A stretch of DNA of 64,000 bases from Pseudorhodobacter antarcticus (lineage in GTDB: Bacteria > Pseudomonadota > Alphaproteobacteria > Rhodobacterales > Rhodobacteraceae): assembly GCA_945860375.1 (NCBI GenBank), contig CAMAQR010000001.1, positions 124,001 to 188,000 of the forward strand, in the 5' to 3' direction. Positions 9,633 through 18,196 of the stretch are shown here, one piece after another. The position numbers and the translations under genes were made by a program. The notes below the pieces were generated by a model. It had not been told where the DNA came from. It saw only the letters and a list, made by a program, of their open reading frames with translations, and did not search any database. Numbering within the stretch: position 1 is the stretch's first letter; each line of letters starts with the position of its first letter.

Positions 9633-10385
9633 GTGCAGTTCAAATTCGGGTCCACCACACTATCGGTCAACATCGTCGACGCGGCTGCGCTTCTGGCGGC
9701 TGTGTCGGCACGATTGAAGGCGCGGCAGGGCTTTGCTTTGGCCACGATCAACCTTGACCATCTGGTGAAACTGCAAACCTCGGCCGCCTTCCGCACCGCC
9801 TATGCCGCGCAGGATCTGGTGGTGGCAGATGGCAACCCCATCGTCTGGCTGTCGCGACTGGCGCGTCGCCCGGTGTCGTTGGTGCCCGGGTCTGACATGG
9901 TGATGCCCTTGGCGCGCGCCGCAGCAGATGCCGGGGTTTCGGTGGCCATCGTGGGCAGCACCGAGGCGGCGCTAAAGGCCGCCGCCACCCGGATGATGAC
10001 CGACAGTCCCGGCCTCTTCATCGCCATGCGCCACGCCCCCGCCATGGGATTTGACCCTGACGGAGCCGAGGCCGCCAACATTCTGCAAGAGCTTTCCGCG
10101 CGCCAGATCGGCCTGTGCTTCGTAGCCCTTGGCGCGCCCAAACAAGAGGCCTTCGCCGCCCGTGGCCGCACATTGGCCCCCAATGTCGGCTTTGCATCCA
10201 TCGGAGCCGGTGTGGACTTCATCGCCGGAAACCAGACCCGCGCCCCGGCTTGGGTGCGGGCCATCGCGATGGAATGGCTTTGGCGCGCGCTTTCCAGCCC
10301 CCGTCGGCTGATCCCCCGCTATCTTGCCTGCGCGGCGATTCTGCCGGGGCAGATCGGGGCTGCGATCAAACTGCGCAAGGGCTGA
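9633..10385 (+). CDS. WecG/TagA/CpsF-family glycosyltransferase
   Basis: A 250-residue GT26 enzyme. Family hallmarks are visible: ATINLDH with Thr38 and Asn40, ADGNPIVW with Asp66, then VSLVPGSD; the Thr and Asp match the conserved active-site pair of TagA. Further motifs are FVALGAPKQE and SIGAGVDFIAG. Members transfer an N-acetylmannosamine-type or related sugar onto a lipid-linked primer. The frame is open from 9552, but GTG 9633 with AAAAGG a few bases upstream gives the normal family length; the extra 27 residues look non-coding. It is transcribed divergently from the acyltransferase gene and abuts the next gene tail to tail with no gap. Confidence 0.85.
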   Translation: MQFKFGSTTLSVNIVDAAALLAAVSARLKARQGFALATINLDHLVKLQTSAAFRTAYAAQDLVVADGNPIVWLSRLARRPVSLVPGSDMVMPLARAAADAGVSVAIVGSTEAALKAAATRMMTDSPGLFIAMRHAPAMGFDPDGAEAANILQELSARQIGLCFVALGAPKQEAFAARGRTLAPNVGFASIGAGVDFIAGNQTRAPAWVRAIAMEWLWRALSSPRRLIPRYLACAAILPGQIGAAIKLRKG

Positions 10386-11324
10386 CTATTTATACTCGAT
10401 CAACCCGCGCCTGCGACCGCGCGCGCGATCAAACCAGTAACCCAGCACCCCGCGCGCCTCGGCGACCTTGCCGATCAGCGAAAACCAAGCCCAAACCAGC
10501 CCGCCGCGCCGCGCCAGTCGCAGCAACTGCGCGGGGTAGATCAGTGCCAAAAGCCATCCCAAAGGGTGCATCAAACCCGCGACCGCGACCACAAAGGGCA
10601 ATATCCCCCCCCAGATCATCGCGCGCCGCACCTCTGTGCCCCAATGCGCAAACCCGTGCAGTGCCGCGCCTTCGGCAAAGGCATGCCCTGCCCGCACCGT
10701 CCGCCGCCACCACTGACCAAAGCGCAGCATTGCCGCATCGTGCAAGGTCATCTCGGCTGCAATCCGCCAGACCTCACCACCCGCCGCGCGCAGGCGCAGG
10801 CACAGCTCTGGCTCCTCGCCCGCGATCAGATCGGCGCGGTAGCCGCCCACTGCCTGCACCGCCGCAAACCGCATCAGCGCATCCCCCCCGCAGGCCAGCG
10901 CCGGCCCCACCGGCCGATCCCACTCCAAATCCGCCAACCGGTTGTAGACTGACGCCTGAGGAAACCGCTCACGCCGACGCCCGCAGACCACGACCGCCGC
11001 AGGATGCGCCGCAAACGCGGCCAAGGCAGCGTCCATCCAGCCGGCCACCACTTCGCAATCACCATCCACCATCTGCACGAAATCGGGTGCGTCCAGAATT
11101 GCCAACCCGGCATTGCGCGCCCGCGCCGCCGTGAAGGGCTGCGTCACGTCCAACGCCACGACCACAGCGCCCATCGCCCGCGCCGCCGCGACCGACCCAT
11201 CGGTTGACCCCGAGTCCACGTAGACCAGCCGCCGCACGCAGCCCTGCAACGACGCAAGACAGACCAGCAACCGCGCGCCCTCGTTGCGGCCAATCACCAC
11301 TGCGTCAATCACCGGCTCGGGCAT
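10386..11324 (-). CDS. Family 2 glycosyltransferase with C-terminal membrane segments
   Basis: A 312-residue GT-A glycosyltransferase. The N-terminus carries the family start (AVVIGRNEGARL), VDSGSTDGS and the DxD motif QMVDGDC (Asp87, Asp89); a later GEEPELCLRLR segment resembles the catalytic ED/E region. Residues about 235-270 are hydrophobic and may be one or two membrane helices, as in ExoA-like enzymes working on undecaprenyl-linked sugars. It ends exactly next to the stop of the WecG-like gene on the other strand. ATG 11324 is chosen by alignment of the N-terminal motif; the ribosome-binding site is weak. Donor and acceptor are unknown. Confidence 0.85.
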   Translation of the reverse strand: MPEPVIDAVVIGRNEGARLLVCLASLQGCVRRLVYVDSGSTDGSVAAARAMGAVVVALDVTQPFTAARARNAGLAILDAPDFVQMVDGDCEVVAGWMDAALAAFAAHPAAVVVCGRRRERFPQASVYNRLADLEWDRPVGPALACGGDALMRFAAVQAVGGYRADLIAGEEPELCLRLRAAGGEVWRIAAEMTLHDAAMLRFGQWWRRTVRAGHAFAEGAALHGFAHWGTEVRRAMIWGGILPFVVAVAGLMHPLGWLLALIYPAQLLRLARRGGLVWAWFSLIGKVAEARGVLGYWFDRARGRRRGLIEYK

Positions 11325-11660
11325 CCGTCATGGCTCGCATCTTCTTCATTTCTGCCACACTAAGCAGTTCGGCTCTGCTTGACCATGGGTGCGGCGCAGC
11401 CGGAAGCCTTTCAATTTACGCACTTCTCTGCTATTGAAAAAGCCTCTGGGCGGGGGCCCGGTCGAATCTTGGCGCGCTGTGGGCCTTTCATCCCAAAGCA
11501 ACCTCAGACGCGATTGGCGTCGCGCTTGCCGCAAGGCAGGCCTTGGTTGAACAGTTGCGGCAGGTTTGCCGCGCTGAAGCAGGAGCCCGGCCTTCGGATG
11601 TCCAGACACACGATTTTGATGTCGCGGCCGCGTGGCCCCGTAGATGTGGAGTTTGCTGCC
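11325..11660. other. Intergenic region between divergent glycosyltransferase and BY-kinase genes
   Basis: 336 bases. The BY-kinase frame stays open back to 11379, but the translated sequence there looks unlike protein and has no family similarity I can see, while a good GGAG site stands before ATG 11661. I read the stretch as a divergent control region with a long leader. No clear hairpin terminator or repeat was found. Confidence 0.5.
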
Positions 11661-12533
11661 ATGCCAGCCGACAAACCCGGGGTCCGCCAAGACAGGCTTG
11701 GAACCGGAATTTCGCTGTTCCGGTCGGGCCACCAGACCGCGGCCCCGCCGGTGACGCTTGATCTTGCGACGGGACGCGAAATCTTTCAGGCCCCGCTGCA
11801 AACCTCTTATGTCAATCCAGTCAAGGTATGGGAATCACTGCGTCCCGTCACCTTGTCGCCCGCCATCCTGACCCAGAACGGCCTGTTTCTAGAGGTCAGC
11901 GACCACCCCGCCGCCACCGCTTTTGACATTTTACGCACCCGGTTGCTGCATGGTTTGACGGAAAAAGGCTGGAAACGCATCGCCGTCACCTCGCCCACCC
12001 ATGGCTGTGGCAAGTCGTTTGTTGCCGCCAATCTGGCGCTGTCCTTGGCCCGCCGTCCTTCCAGCCGCACCGCGCTGATTGACCTTGATCTGCGCCGCCC
12101 CGAACTGGCCCGCATCCTTGGCATCCGCGAAGACCATGCGCTCGCCGAATTTCTGTCGGGCGAACAGCCGCTGGAATCGATCTTTCATCGCCACGGCCGC
12201 ACCCTTGCCTTGGGTCTGAACAGCACGCCGGTGGAAAAGGCATCGGAGACGCTGCACGACCCCGATACCGTCGCTGCCCTGTCCGCGATGATGGAACAGC
12301 TTGACCCCGAAGTCGTCATCTACGATCTGCCGCCCGCCCTTGTGAATGACGACGTGCTGGCCATCGCCCCCTGTGTCGACGCGGTTTTGCTGGTGACAGA
12401 CGGCACCAAAACCTCGCCTGACGAAATCCGCGCCTGCGAACGCATGCTCGACGGCCGCATTCCTCTGATGGGCGTCGTTCTGAACCGCGCGCAGGATTTT
12501 TCTGCGGGCCGCTACCGCTATGCCAAAGGCTGA
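11661..12533 (+). CDS. BY-kinase/CpsD-type ATPase of exopolysaccharide chain-length control
   Basis: A 290-residue cytoplasmic P-loop ATPase of the bacterial tyrosine kinase family. Walker A is SPTHGCGKSF (Lys118), Walker A' is ALIDLDLRRPELA (Asp141, Asp143) and Walker B is VVIYDLPPAL. In this family the kinase partners with a Wzz-type membrane protein and its phosphorylation cycle controls polymer length and export. Here the Wzz part is a separate gene starting nine bases after this stop, as in CpsC/CpsD pairs and unlike fused ExoP or Wzc. The C-terminus (GRYRYAKG) has only two tyrosines, far fewer than a typical tyrosine cluster, so autophosphorylation may be limited. ATG 11661 is chosen because of GGAG ten bases upstream; an earlier ATG at 11619 is possible. 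Confidence 0.85.
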   Translation: MPADKPGVRQDRLGTGISLFRSGHQTAAPPVTLDLATGREIFQAPLQTSYVNPVKVWESLRPVTLSPAILTQNGLFLEVSDHPAATAFDILRTRLLHGLTEKGWKRIAVTSPTHGCGKSFVAANLALSLARRPSSRTALIDLDLRRPELARILGIREDHALAEFLSGEQPLESIFHRHGRTLALGLNSTPVEKASETLHDPDTVAALSAMMEQLDPEVVIYDLPPALVNDDVLAIAPCVDAVLLVTDGTKTSPDEIRACERMLDGRIPLMGVVLNRAQDFSAGRYRYAKG

Positions 12534-12542
12534 TCGCGCGAC

Positions 12543-13895
12543 ATGGGACAGATTCAATCCATCGAAGAACTGATCAGCCTGATCTTGCGCCGCCGCTGGT
12601 TGATCATCGGCCTCACCGTTCTGGGTATGCTGGTATCGGCGATCTACGCCAAATCGCTGCCAGATGTGTATGAAACCGCCGCGGTGATCCAGATCGAGGC
12701 GTCTTCGGTGACAGAGGCGAACGCTGGCACCCCAGAAGCATCCGGCGGTGCGGCACAGGTGCTGCAAACCATAGAACAGCGCCTGACCACCCGCGAAAAC
12801 CTGACGGCGATGATCGAGCGCCATGGTCTTTTTGCCGACCTGCCCGATCTGCCGATCGACAAGAAAATCCTGCTGCTGCGCAAAGCCGTCGCCTTTACGG
12901 CGGTGGACAGTGCTTCGGGTCAGGCTTTCGGCCAAAGCCGCACTATTTCCGCAATCCTCATCTTCGCACGTCTTGGCGACCCCGAACTGGCCGCCCGCGT
13001 CGCCAATGATTTCGCCCAAGGCATTCTGGACCAAAGCGCATCGGGCCAACGCGACCGCGCCGCCCAGAATGTGGCGTTTTTCAAAGAGGAAGAGTCCCGC
13101 ATCTGGGCTGCCATCACCGCGCTGGAGGGTGACATTGCCAGTTACAAAAACGCCAATGCCGATGCCATGCCAACGCTGCGCGACGCCCGCCGGGATGAAT
13201 TGGCCGGGCTGGACACCGACCTGCGCCGCGTCGATCAGGACCGCGCCACGCTGAAGGGCGAAAAAGCGGTGATCGAGGCCAAAACAACCCTGCGCGAAAC
13301 CGACCGCCGGCAGTTGGAAGACATTGCCGCCAAACTGGATGTGCTGGACGCGCAAACGGCGTCGATCACCGCGCGGCGCGATGCGGTGCAAGCTGCCCTC
13401 GCCAACACGCCCGAGGTCGAACGCGTGCTGTCAGGCTATGACCGCCAATTGCAGCAGTTGCAGGATCAATACGAGGTCATCACGCAGCGTATGGCCGAGG
13501 CGGAAACCACCCAACGCCTCGCCGAACGTCAGCAAGCCGAACGTTTCACCCTGTTGGAGCGCGCGATCACACCCGAGTTTTCAATGGGCAGCGGCGGCCG
13601 CAAGACAGCCATCGCCGGATCAGTCGTCAGCCTTCTGGGCGCGCTGGTGCTGGCCTTCCTGCTTGATCTGGCCAAGCCGGTGGTGCGCACCGCAGCGCAG
13701 ATGCAACGCCAGCTTGATTTGCAACCCGTCGTCTGTATTCCCGAAATCCGCGCGCCCAAGGGTCGCTTTGGCAACGCAGCACTGCGCCTGATCGACGATC
13801 CGACCAAGTCCATTCTGGGCTTGCCGCGCTATGTGGTGATGGCGGTTGTGACCACGCTTGTGCTGGTGATCACGGCATCAATGATCGGCAGCTGA
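12543..13895 (+). CDS. Wzz/GNVR-type polysaccharide chain-length determinant
   Basis: A 450-residue inner-membrane protein. Residues about 19-36 form the first membrane helix, followed by a large periplasmic part with predicted long coiled-coil stretches (roughly 180-340, rich in Glu, Arg, Gln and Ala), then a helix near 355-377. Such proteins oligomerise and set polymer length together with Wzy and the BY-kinase encoded just upstream. Unlike the standard two-helix plan, a third strongly hydrophobic segment lies at the extreme C-terminus (about 430-447), after a short cytoplasmic loop. There is no kinase domain in this chain. The start follows the kinase stop by nine bases, so translation is probably coupled. 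Confidence 0.85.
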   Translation: MGQIQSIEELISLILRRRWLIIGLTVLGMLVSAIYAKSLPDVYETAAVIQIEASSVTEANAGTPEASGGAAQVLQTIEQRLTTRENLTAMIERHGLFADLPDLPIDKKILLLRKAVAFTAVDSASGQAFGQSRTISAILIFARLGDPELAARVANDFAQGILDQSASGQRDRAAQNVAFFKEEESRIWAAITALEGDIASYKNANADAMPTLRDARRDELAGLDTDLRRVDQDRATLKGEKAVIEAKTTLRETDRRQLEDIAAKLDVLDAQTASITARRDAVQAALANTPEVERVLSGYDRQLQQLQDQYEVITQRMAEAETTQRLAERQQAERFTLLERAITPEFSMGSGGRKTAIAGSVVSLLGALVLAFLLDLAKPVVRTAAQMQRQLDLQPVVCIPEIRAPKGRFGNAALRLIDDPTKSILGLPRYVVMAVVTTLVLVITASMIGS

Positions 13896-13910
13896 CTCAG
13901 CACGGCGCAA

Positions 13911-13947
13911 CAAAAGGCCCACGCCCAACTGGCGCGGACCTTTCTTG
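13911..13947. terminator. Bidirectional rho-independent terminator between wzz-like and exoY-like genes
   Basis: A 13-base stem, with two G-T-type mismatches, lies between AAAGGCCCACGCC (13913-13925) and GGCGCGGACCTTT (13931-13943) with a 5-base loop. Both sides end in A/T runs, so it can stop transcription from both converging genes. Confidence 0.75.
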
Positions 13948-13951
13948 CCGA

Positions 13952-14671
13952 TCAGTAGCCGGTCGCTTTCACCACCACGCCCATGGTCGCCACCAGAACA
14001 CGCATGTCGGTCGCCAGCGACAAATCGGCATCATAGGCCGTGTCATATTCTGCCCGCGCCTCAAAGGTGGTGCGGTTGCGGCCTGCGGTCTGCCAATAAC
14101 CAGTGATCCCCGGACGCAGCGTATAATAGGCCGACCCCGGATACATATGCTGTTGATTGATCATCATCGGGCGCGGGCCAACAAGGCTCATCTCGCCGAC
14201 AAGAACGTTCCACAACTGCGGCAGTTCATCCATCGAAGATTTGCGCAGGAACTGGCCCAACCGCGTGATCCGGGGATCAGATTTCAGCTTTTGCGTGCTG
14301 TCCCACTCCATCCGCGCCTGCGGGTTCGACGCCAGATAGTCCTCCATCCGCGCATCCGCATCGCAGACCATGGATCGCAGCTTCCACATCTTGAACCGCC
14401 GGCCACCCTTGCCCACCCGCATCTGCGTGTAGAAAGGGCGCCCGCCATCCCGCGCCACCGCAATCGCAAGCGCCAGCACCACGGGAACCACAACCGGGGC
14501 TGCCATCACAATGGTCGCGACGTCAAGGAAGCGCTTGAAAAAGTGCCGATAAGGCCCCTTGCGCTGGGGCAAGGCTTGCGCAATCGGGGCAATTGCCATC
14601 TGACCGGGCGCCAAGGCCGGTTCTGCGGGCGTGGACAGCCCTGCATTGAACTCTGGAAAGCTGATGGTCAT
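13952..14671 (-). CDS. exoY: ExoY-like undecaprenyl-phosphate sugar-1-phosphate transferase (priming enzyme)
   Basis: A 239-residue polyprenyl-phosphate phosphoglycosyltransferase (bacterial sugar transferase family), which starts the polysaccharide by placing a sugar-1-phosphate on undecaprenyl phosphate. A single membrane helix lies at about 50-72, preceded by a basic patch; then come MWKLRSM, SSMDELPQLWNVL and GEMSLVGPRPMM, and the C-terminal PGITGYWQ. These are the canonical motifs of ExoY and the WbaP catalytic core. Length fits the short ExoY type rather than the five-helix WbaP type. The symbol is by family resemblance; the first sugar (galactose or glucose) is not determined. It converges with the wzz-like gene, with a terminator between. 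Confidence 0.87.
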   Translation of the reverse strand: MTISFPEFNAGLSTPAEPALAPGQMAIAPIAQALPQRKGPYRHFFKRFLDVATIVMAAPVVVPVVLALAIAVARDGGRPFYTQMRVGKGGRRFKMWKLRSMVCDADARMEDYLASNPQARMEWDSTQKLKSDPRITRLGQFLRKSSMDELPQLWNVLVGEMSLVGPRPMMINQQHMYPGSAYYTLRPGITGYWQTAGRNRTTFEARAEYDTAYDADLSLATDMRVLVATMGVVVKATGY

Positions 14672-15116
14672 TGTCAGTCACCCGACAACAATAAGGCCCT
14701 GCAGAAACGTCGCCTCAACGGCAGCAGTTTCAGCATGGCAAACCAGTCTCCCGGAATCCAGGAGTCTTTCGTTCATGAAAAAGTACATATGTCGCACTCA
14801 GCAGATACGCCCCTACCGCGCATTTTACGCGGTTATGGGGTGGCTTGGCGACAGCAATCGCCTTGATTGGGCCGCAATTCTGACTGATTTACCACGATTT
14901 CGCGCGGAAACTCGCCCCAATCCTACCGCATTTGCAGAGCTTGCAATCGGTGATTGTGGCCATGCCGACACTCTGGCATCGTGAGAACGCAACGATTCGG
15001 CCCGGTGTTTGAACAAGGACCGACAGCGGACGCAACACCGGGATCAGCGTCTGATCGCAACGGCGATCTGTGGCCGGAATTACTGTTTCTTTTTCAATAC
15101 CTAAAGGGGCTCTGGG
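14672..15116. other. Long non-coding stretch upstream of exoY-like gene
   Basis: 445 bases, more AT-rich than the surroundings. It should hold the promoter and leader for the priming transferase. Short open frames exist on both strands (for example plus 14775-14984) but lack ribosome-binding sites and recognisable domains. I see no strong hairpin or repeat; an unrecognised regulatory RNA or binding sites cannot be excluded. Confidence 0.4.
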
Positions 15117-15313
15117 TCAGTCCTGCAGCAAAAGGTTGGATTGCCGCGGACCAGAGCGCAGGCTGGTCAGGAGCAACAACGCCAACACGGCCAAAATCCC
15201 GCCGACCGGATAGGCGGCCAAGACCTGCATCAGCTCATGGCTTTGACCAAGCGACCAAGCGACGCCCGCCAGCCCCCCCAAATCACTGCCCATATCATCA
15301 ATCCAATCAGCAT
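15117..15313 (-). pseudogene. Small two-helix membrane protein gene split by a G7 run (frameshifted or phase-variable)
   Basis: ATG 15313 has AAGG five bases upstream and starts with MLIGLMIWAVIWGG, a membrane helix. At a run of seven G (15273-15279 on the minus strand) the frame then goes off and stops after 27 codons. The neighbouring frame across the same run continues as LAGVAWSLGQSHELMQVL followed by a second helix (VGGILAVLALLLLTSL) and a short polar tail to the TGA at 15117. Joined, they would make a 65-residue two-helix protein. It lies between the priming transferase and the rml operon, on their strand, where small regulators of exopolysaccharide synthesis sit in some bacteria; similarity to ExoX is only a size and topology guess. 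The break may be natural, slippage-controlled, or a sequencing error. Confidence 0.5.
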
Positions 15314-15441
15314 CGCACCTTAGACCCAATCTGCATCAATTCTTTGCACGAATTCGAAACAATGCCAGCGGAAAATACAAAAGACTTTCCTAAACTTTCG
15401 CAAATTCAATCATAGGATGCAAATGACTGTTATATTGCTGC

Positions 15442-16314
15442 TTATTCGGAAACAATACTGGCCAAATACCGACCATAATCGTTCTTTCGGAAAACCTCGG
15501 CCCGCATCGACAGTTGATCCTTGCTGATCCAGCCCAGCCGGTAAGCAACCTCATCCGGGCAGCCCACCTGCAAACCCTGCCGCGCTTGCAGCGTGCGCAC
15601 AAAATTGCCCGCGTCGAGCAGGCTGCCATGGGTGCCGGTGTCCAGCCACGCAAAACCGCGCCCCATCTTTTCCACCGACAAACTGCCTTCGGCCCGGTAG
15701 ATTTCCAGCAGATCGGCGATCTCCAACTCGCCACGGGGCGACGGCTTGATCCGCATCGCCAAATCCGGCGCGCGCCCGTCCAGATAATAAAGCCCCGTCA
15801 CTGCGAAATTTGAAGGCGGCACCTCTGGCTTCTCGATGATCGCCCGCACCGTGCCATCGGCTTCGAAATCCACCACGCCATAGCGTTCGGGATCGGCGAC
15901 GCGATAGCCAAACACCGTGCCGCCCTGCGTCCGGGCGTCCGCCGAGGCCAGCATTTCCGGCAACCCATGACCAAAGAAGATGTTGTCCCCCAAAACCAGC
16001 ACGCTTGGCGCCCCCGCCAGAAAATCCCGCGCCAGCAGGTAGGCCTGTGCCAAACCGTCCGGGTTGGGCTGCACGATATAGGTCAGCGCAATGCCCCATT
16101 GGCTGCCGTCGCCCAAAAGCCGCATGAACTGCACCCGATCCTCGGGCGTCGTGATGATGGCGATCTCGCGCACGCCGCCCAGCAGCAGCACCGACAGCGG
16201 ATAGTAGATCATCGGCTTGTCATAGATCGGCAAAAGCTGCTTTGACACGCCCATGGTGATCGGCCAAAGCCGGGTGCCCGACCCACCCGCCAGAATGATC
16301 CCTTTGCGTTTCAT
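15442..16314 (-). CDS. rmlA: Glucose-1-phosphate thymidylyltransferase
   Basis: A 290-residue nucleotidyltransferase making dTDP-glucose from glucose-1-phosphate and dTTP, the first step to dTDP-L-rhamnose. The signature GIILAGGSGTRLWP (residues 5-18) and Lys25 in SKQLLP are at the N-terminus, followed by DKPMIYYPL and later VLGDNIFFGH, all diagnostic for RmlA. The frame is open further upstream, but ATG 16314 overlaps the rmlD stop by four bases (ATGA) and gives standard length. It is the last gene of the rmlC-B-D-A operon. Activity is normally feedback-inhibited by dTDP-rhamnose. Confidence 0.95.
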   Translation of the reverse strand: MKRKGIILAGGSGTRLWPITMGVSKQLLPIYDKPMIYYPLSVLLLGGVREIAIITTPEDRVQFMRLLGDGSQWGIALTYIVQPNPDGLAQAYLLARDFLAGAPSVLVLGDNIFFGHGLPEMLASADARTQGGTVFGYRVADPERYGVVDFEADGTVRAIIEKPEVPPSNFAVTGLYYLDGRAPDLAMRIKPSPRGELEIADLLEIYRAEGSLSVEKMGRGFAWLDTGTHGSLLDAGNFVRTLQARQGLQVGCPDEVAYRLGWISKDQLSMRAEVFRKNDYGRYLASIVSE

Positions 16315-17162
16315 GCCCGCAACTCCTGTAAAATACGGTCCAAACCAAGTCGCCAATCCGGGCGCACCACACCAAACGCCGCCAAGCCGCTGCAATCAAG
16401 CCGCGAATTCAGGGGCCGCTTGGCAGGCGTCGGATAGGCCGCGCTGGGAATATCAAGGATCTCACAGGCCAACCCGGCCTGCGCCATGATTGCCCGCGCG
16501 AAATCGGCCCAGGACACATCCGGCGTGCCCGCGAAATGCGCCACGCCGCCCGGCACCCCGGCCCGCAGTCCCGCCGCAATGGCCCAGACCGCATCGGCAA
16601 TATCCGCCGCTGGCGTTGGCCCGCCGACCTGATCGGCCACCACGTTCAGACTGTCGCGTTCGGCCCCCAAACGCAGCATCGTTTTCACAAAATTTGCACC
16701 ATGCGCCGACACCACCCAAGAGGTGCGCAGGATCACAAACCGCCCGCCCGCCGCCTGCACCGCCTGCTCTCCGGCCAGTTTGGTGCGGCCATAAGCCCCC
16801 AAAGGGGCCACCGGATGATCCACCGCAAATGGCAAATCCCCAGCGCCATCAAACACATAATCGGTGGAGATATGCACAAACGGCAGCCCGCGCAGCACAC
16901 AAGCCCGCGCCATGGCGCCCACAGAATCGCCGTTCACGACCAAAGCCGCCGCTTCTTCCGTCTCGGCCTTGTCCACCGCCGTCCAAGCCGCCGCGTTGAT
17001 CACCACATCGGCATCCGCCGCCATCACCGCCGCAGCACAAGCGTCCGGCTCGGCCAAATCGGCCTGCCCGCGCCCCAGAAACGTCGCCGCCACGCCCACA
17101 GGCAGCCGCCGCGCCAATTCCCGCGCCACCTGCCCGGTTTGACCGAAAACCAGCGCTTTCAT
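16311..17162 (-). CDS. rmlD: dTDP-4-dehydrorhamnose reductase
   Basis: A 283-residue short-chain dehydrogenase/reductase performing the last step to dTDP-L-rhamnose with NAD(P)H. The N-terminal Rossmann motif is VFGQTGQVA, followed by [21 protein letters not shown] and the catalytic YGRTK (Tyr-x-x-x-Lys), all typical of RmlD. Both ends overlap neighbours by four bases (rmlB upstream, rmlA downstream), so the operon is translationally coupled. Confidence 0.95.
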   Translation of the reverse strand: MKALVFGQTGQVARELARRLPVGVAATFLGRGQADLAEPDACAAAVMAADADVVINAAAWTAVDKAETEEAAALVVNGDSVGAMARACVLRGLPFVHISTDYVFDGAGDLPFAVDHPVAPLGAYGRTKLAGEQAVQAAGGRFVILRTSWVVSAHGANFVKTMLRLGAERDSLNVVADQVGGPTPAADIADAVWAIAAGLRAGVPGGVAHFAGTPDVSWADFARAIMAQAGLACEILDIPSAAYPTPAKRPLNSRLDCSGLAAFGVVRPDWRLGLDRILQELRA

Positions 17163-18196
17163 GCCTTGCCCAACCTGTCACCCACGCCTGCGCGGGCCTT
17201 CAACGGCCTCCACCACGCTTCGTTGTCCAGATACCACTGCACCGTCAACTCCAGCCCCTGTTCTACCGTCACCGATGGCCGCCAGCCCAGTTCCTCGCGG
17301 ATGCGCGTGGGATCAATGGCATAGCGCGCGTCATGGCCGGGACGGTCCGTGACAAAGGTGATCTGATCGGCATAAGGCGTTGCCTTGGGTCGCTTGGCGT
17401 CCAGAATCCCGCAGATCACGCGCACCAGATCAATGTTGCGCCGCTCATTCTCGCCGCCGATGTTGTAGCTGCGCCCCAGCGCGCCCCTTTGCAGCACCAG
17501 CAGCAGCGCGTCGGCGTGATCCTCGACATAAAGCCAGTCGCGCACGTTCTGGCCCGCGCCATAAACCGGAATCGGCTTGCCCGCCAAAGCGTTCAAAATC
17601 ACTACCGGCACCAGCTTTTCGGGAAAGTGGAACGGCCCATAATTGTTCGAACAATTGGTCAGCAGCACTGGCAAGCCATAGGTTTCCGCCCAGGCCCGCA
17701 CCAGATGGTCACTAGCCGCCTTGCTGGCCGAATAGGGGCTGCGCGGATCGTAAGGCGTGGCCTCGGTGAACTGGCCCACAGCGCCCAGCGATCCAAACAC
17801 CTCATCGGTGCTGATGTGATGGAACCGGAACCCGCCGGGCCGCCCCGCGCCCACCCAATAGGCCCGCGCCGCCTCCAGCATGTTATAAGTGCCGTTGATG
17901 TTGGTCAGGATAAAATCCCCCGGCCCGTCGATGCTGCGGTCCACATGCGATTCCGCCGCCAGATGCATCACCGCGTCCGGGCGATGCGCGCTGAACACCC
18001 GGTCCAGCGCGGCGCGGTCACGGATGTCGGCCTGCTCAAACGCATACAGGTTCGACCCCGCCACACTTGCCACATTCTCAAGACAGGCCGCATAGGTCAG
18101 CGCATCAAGGTTCACCACCTCATGCCCGCGCGCCACCGCCAGCAGCACCACGGCAGACCCGATGAACCCCGCCCCGCCCGTCACCAAAATCTTCAC
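17159..18196 (-). CDS. rmlB: dTDP-glucose 4,6-dehydratase
   Basis: A 345-residue extended SDR enzyme that converts dTDP-glucose to dTDP-4-keto-6-deoxyglucose with bound NAD. Visible are [13 protein letters not shown] at the start, [34 protein letters not shown] (Tyr-x-x-x-Lys) and [15 protein letters not shown], which together identify RmlB. GTG 18196 overlaps the rmlC stop as GTGA and places the Rossmann motif at the usual position; an ATG at 18208, four codons earlier and inside rmlC, is an alternative. Confidence 0.95.
   Translation of the reverse strand: MKILVTGGAGFIGSAVVLLAVARGHEVVNLDALTYAACLENVASVAGSNLYAFEQADIRDRAALDRVFSAHRPDAVMHLAAESHVDRSIDGPGDFILTNINGTYNMLEAARAYWVGAGRPGGFRFHHISTDEVFGSLGAVGQFTEATPYDPRSPYSASKAASDHLVRAWAETYGLPVLLTNCSNNYGPFHFPEKLVPVVILNALAGKPIPVYGAGQNVRDWLYVEDHADALLLVLQRGALGRSYNIGGENERRNIDLVRVICGILDAKRPKATPYADQITFVTDRPGHDARYAIDPTRIREELGWRPSVTVEQGLELTVQWYLDNEAWWRPLKARAGVGDRLGKA

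Noticed and set aside
11379..11660. N-terminal extension of the BY-kinase
   Set aside because: The translated extension is unlike any kinase N-terminus and a better start with GGAG exists at 11661.
14775..14984. A 69-codon plus-strand frame in the gap upstream of exoY
   Set aside because: No ribosome site, no recognisable pattern and no clear stop-to-start link with neighbours; left as non-coding.
15117..15329. The intact 70-codon frame starting at 15329 as a whole gene
   Set aside because: Its first 18 residues look random and lack a ribosome site, whereas the shifted frame from 15313 has both a helix and AAGG; I prefer the split-gene reading.
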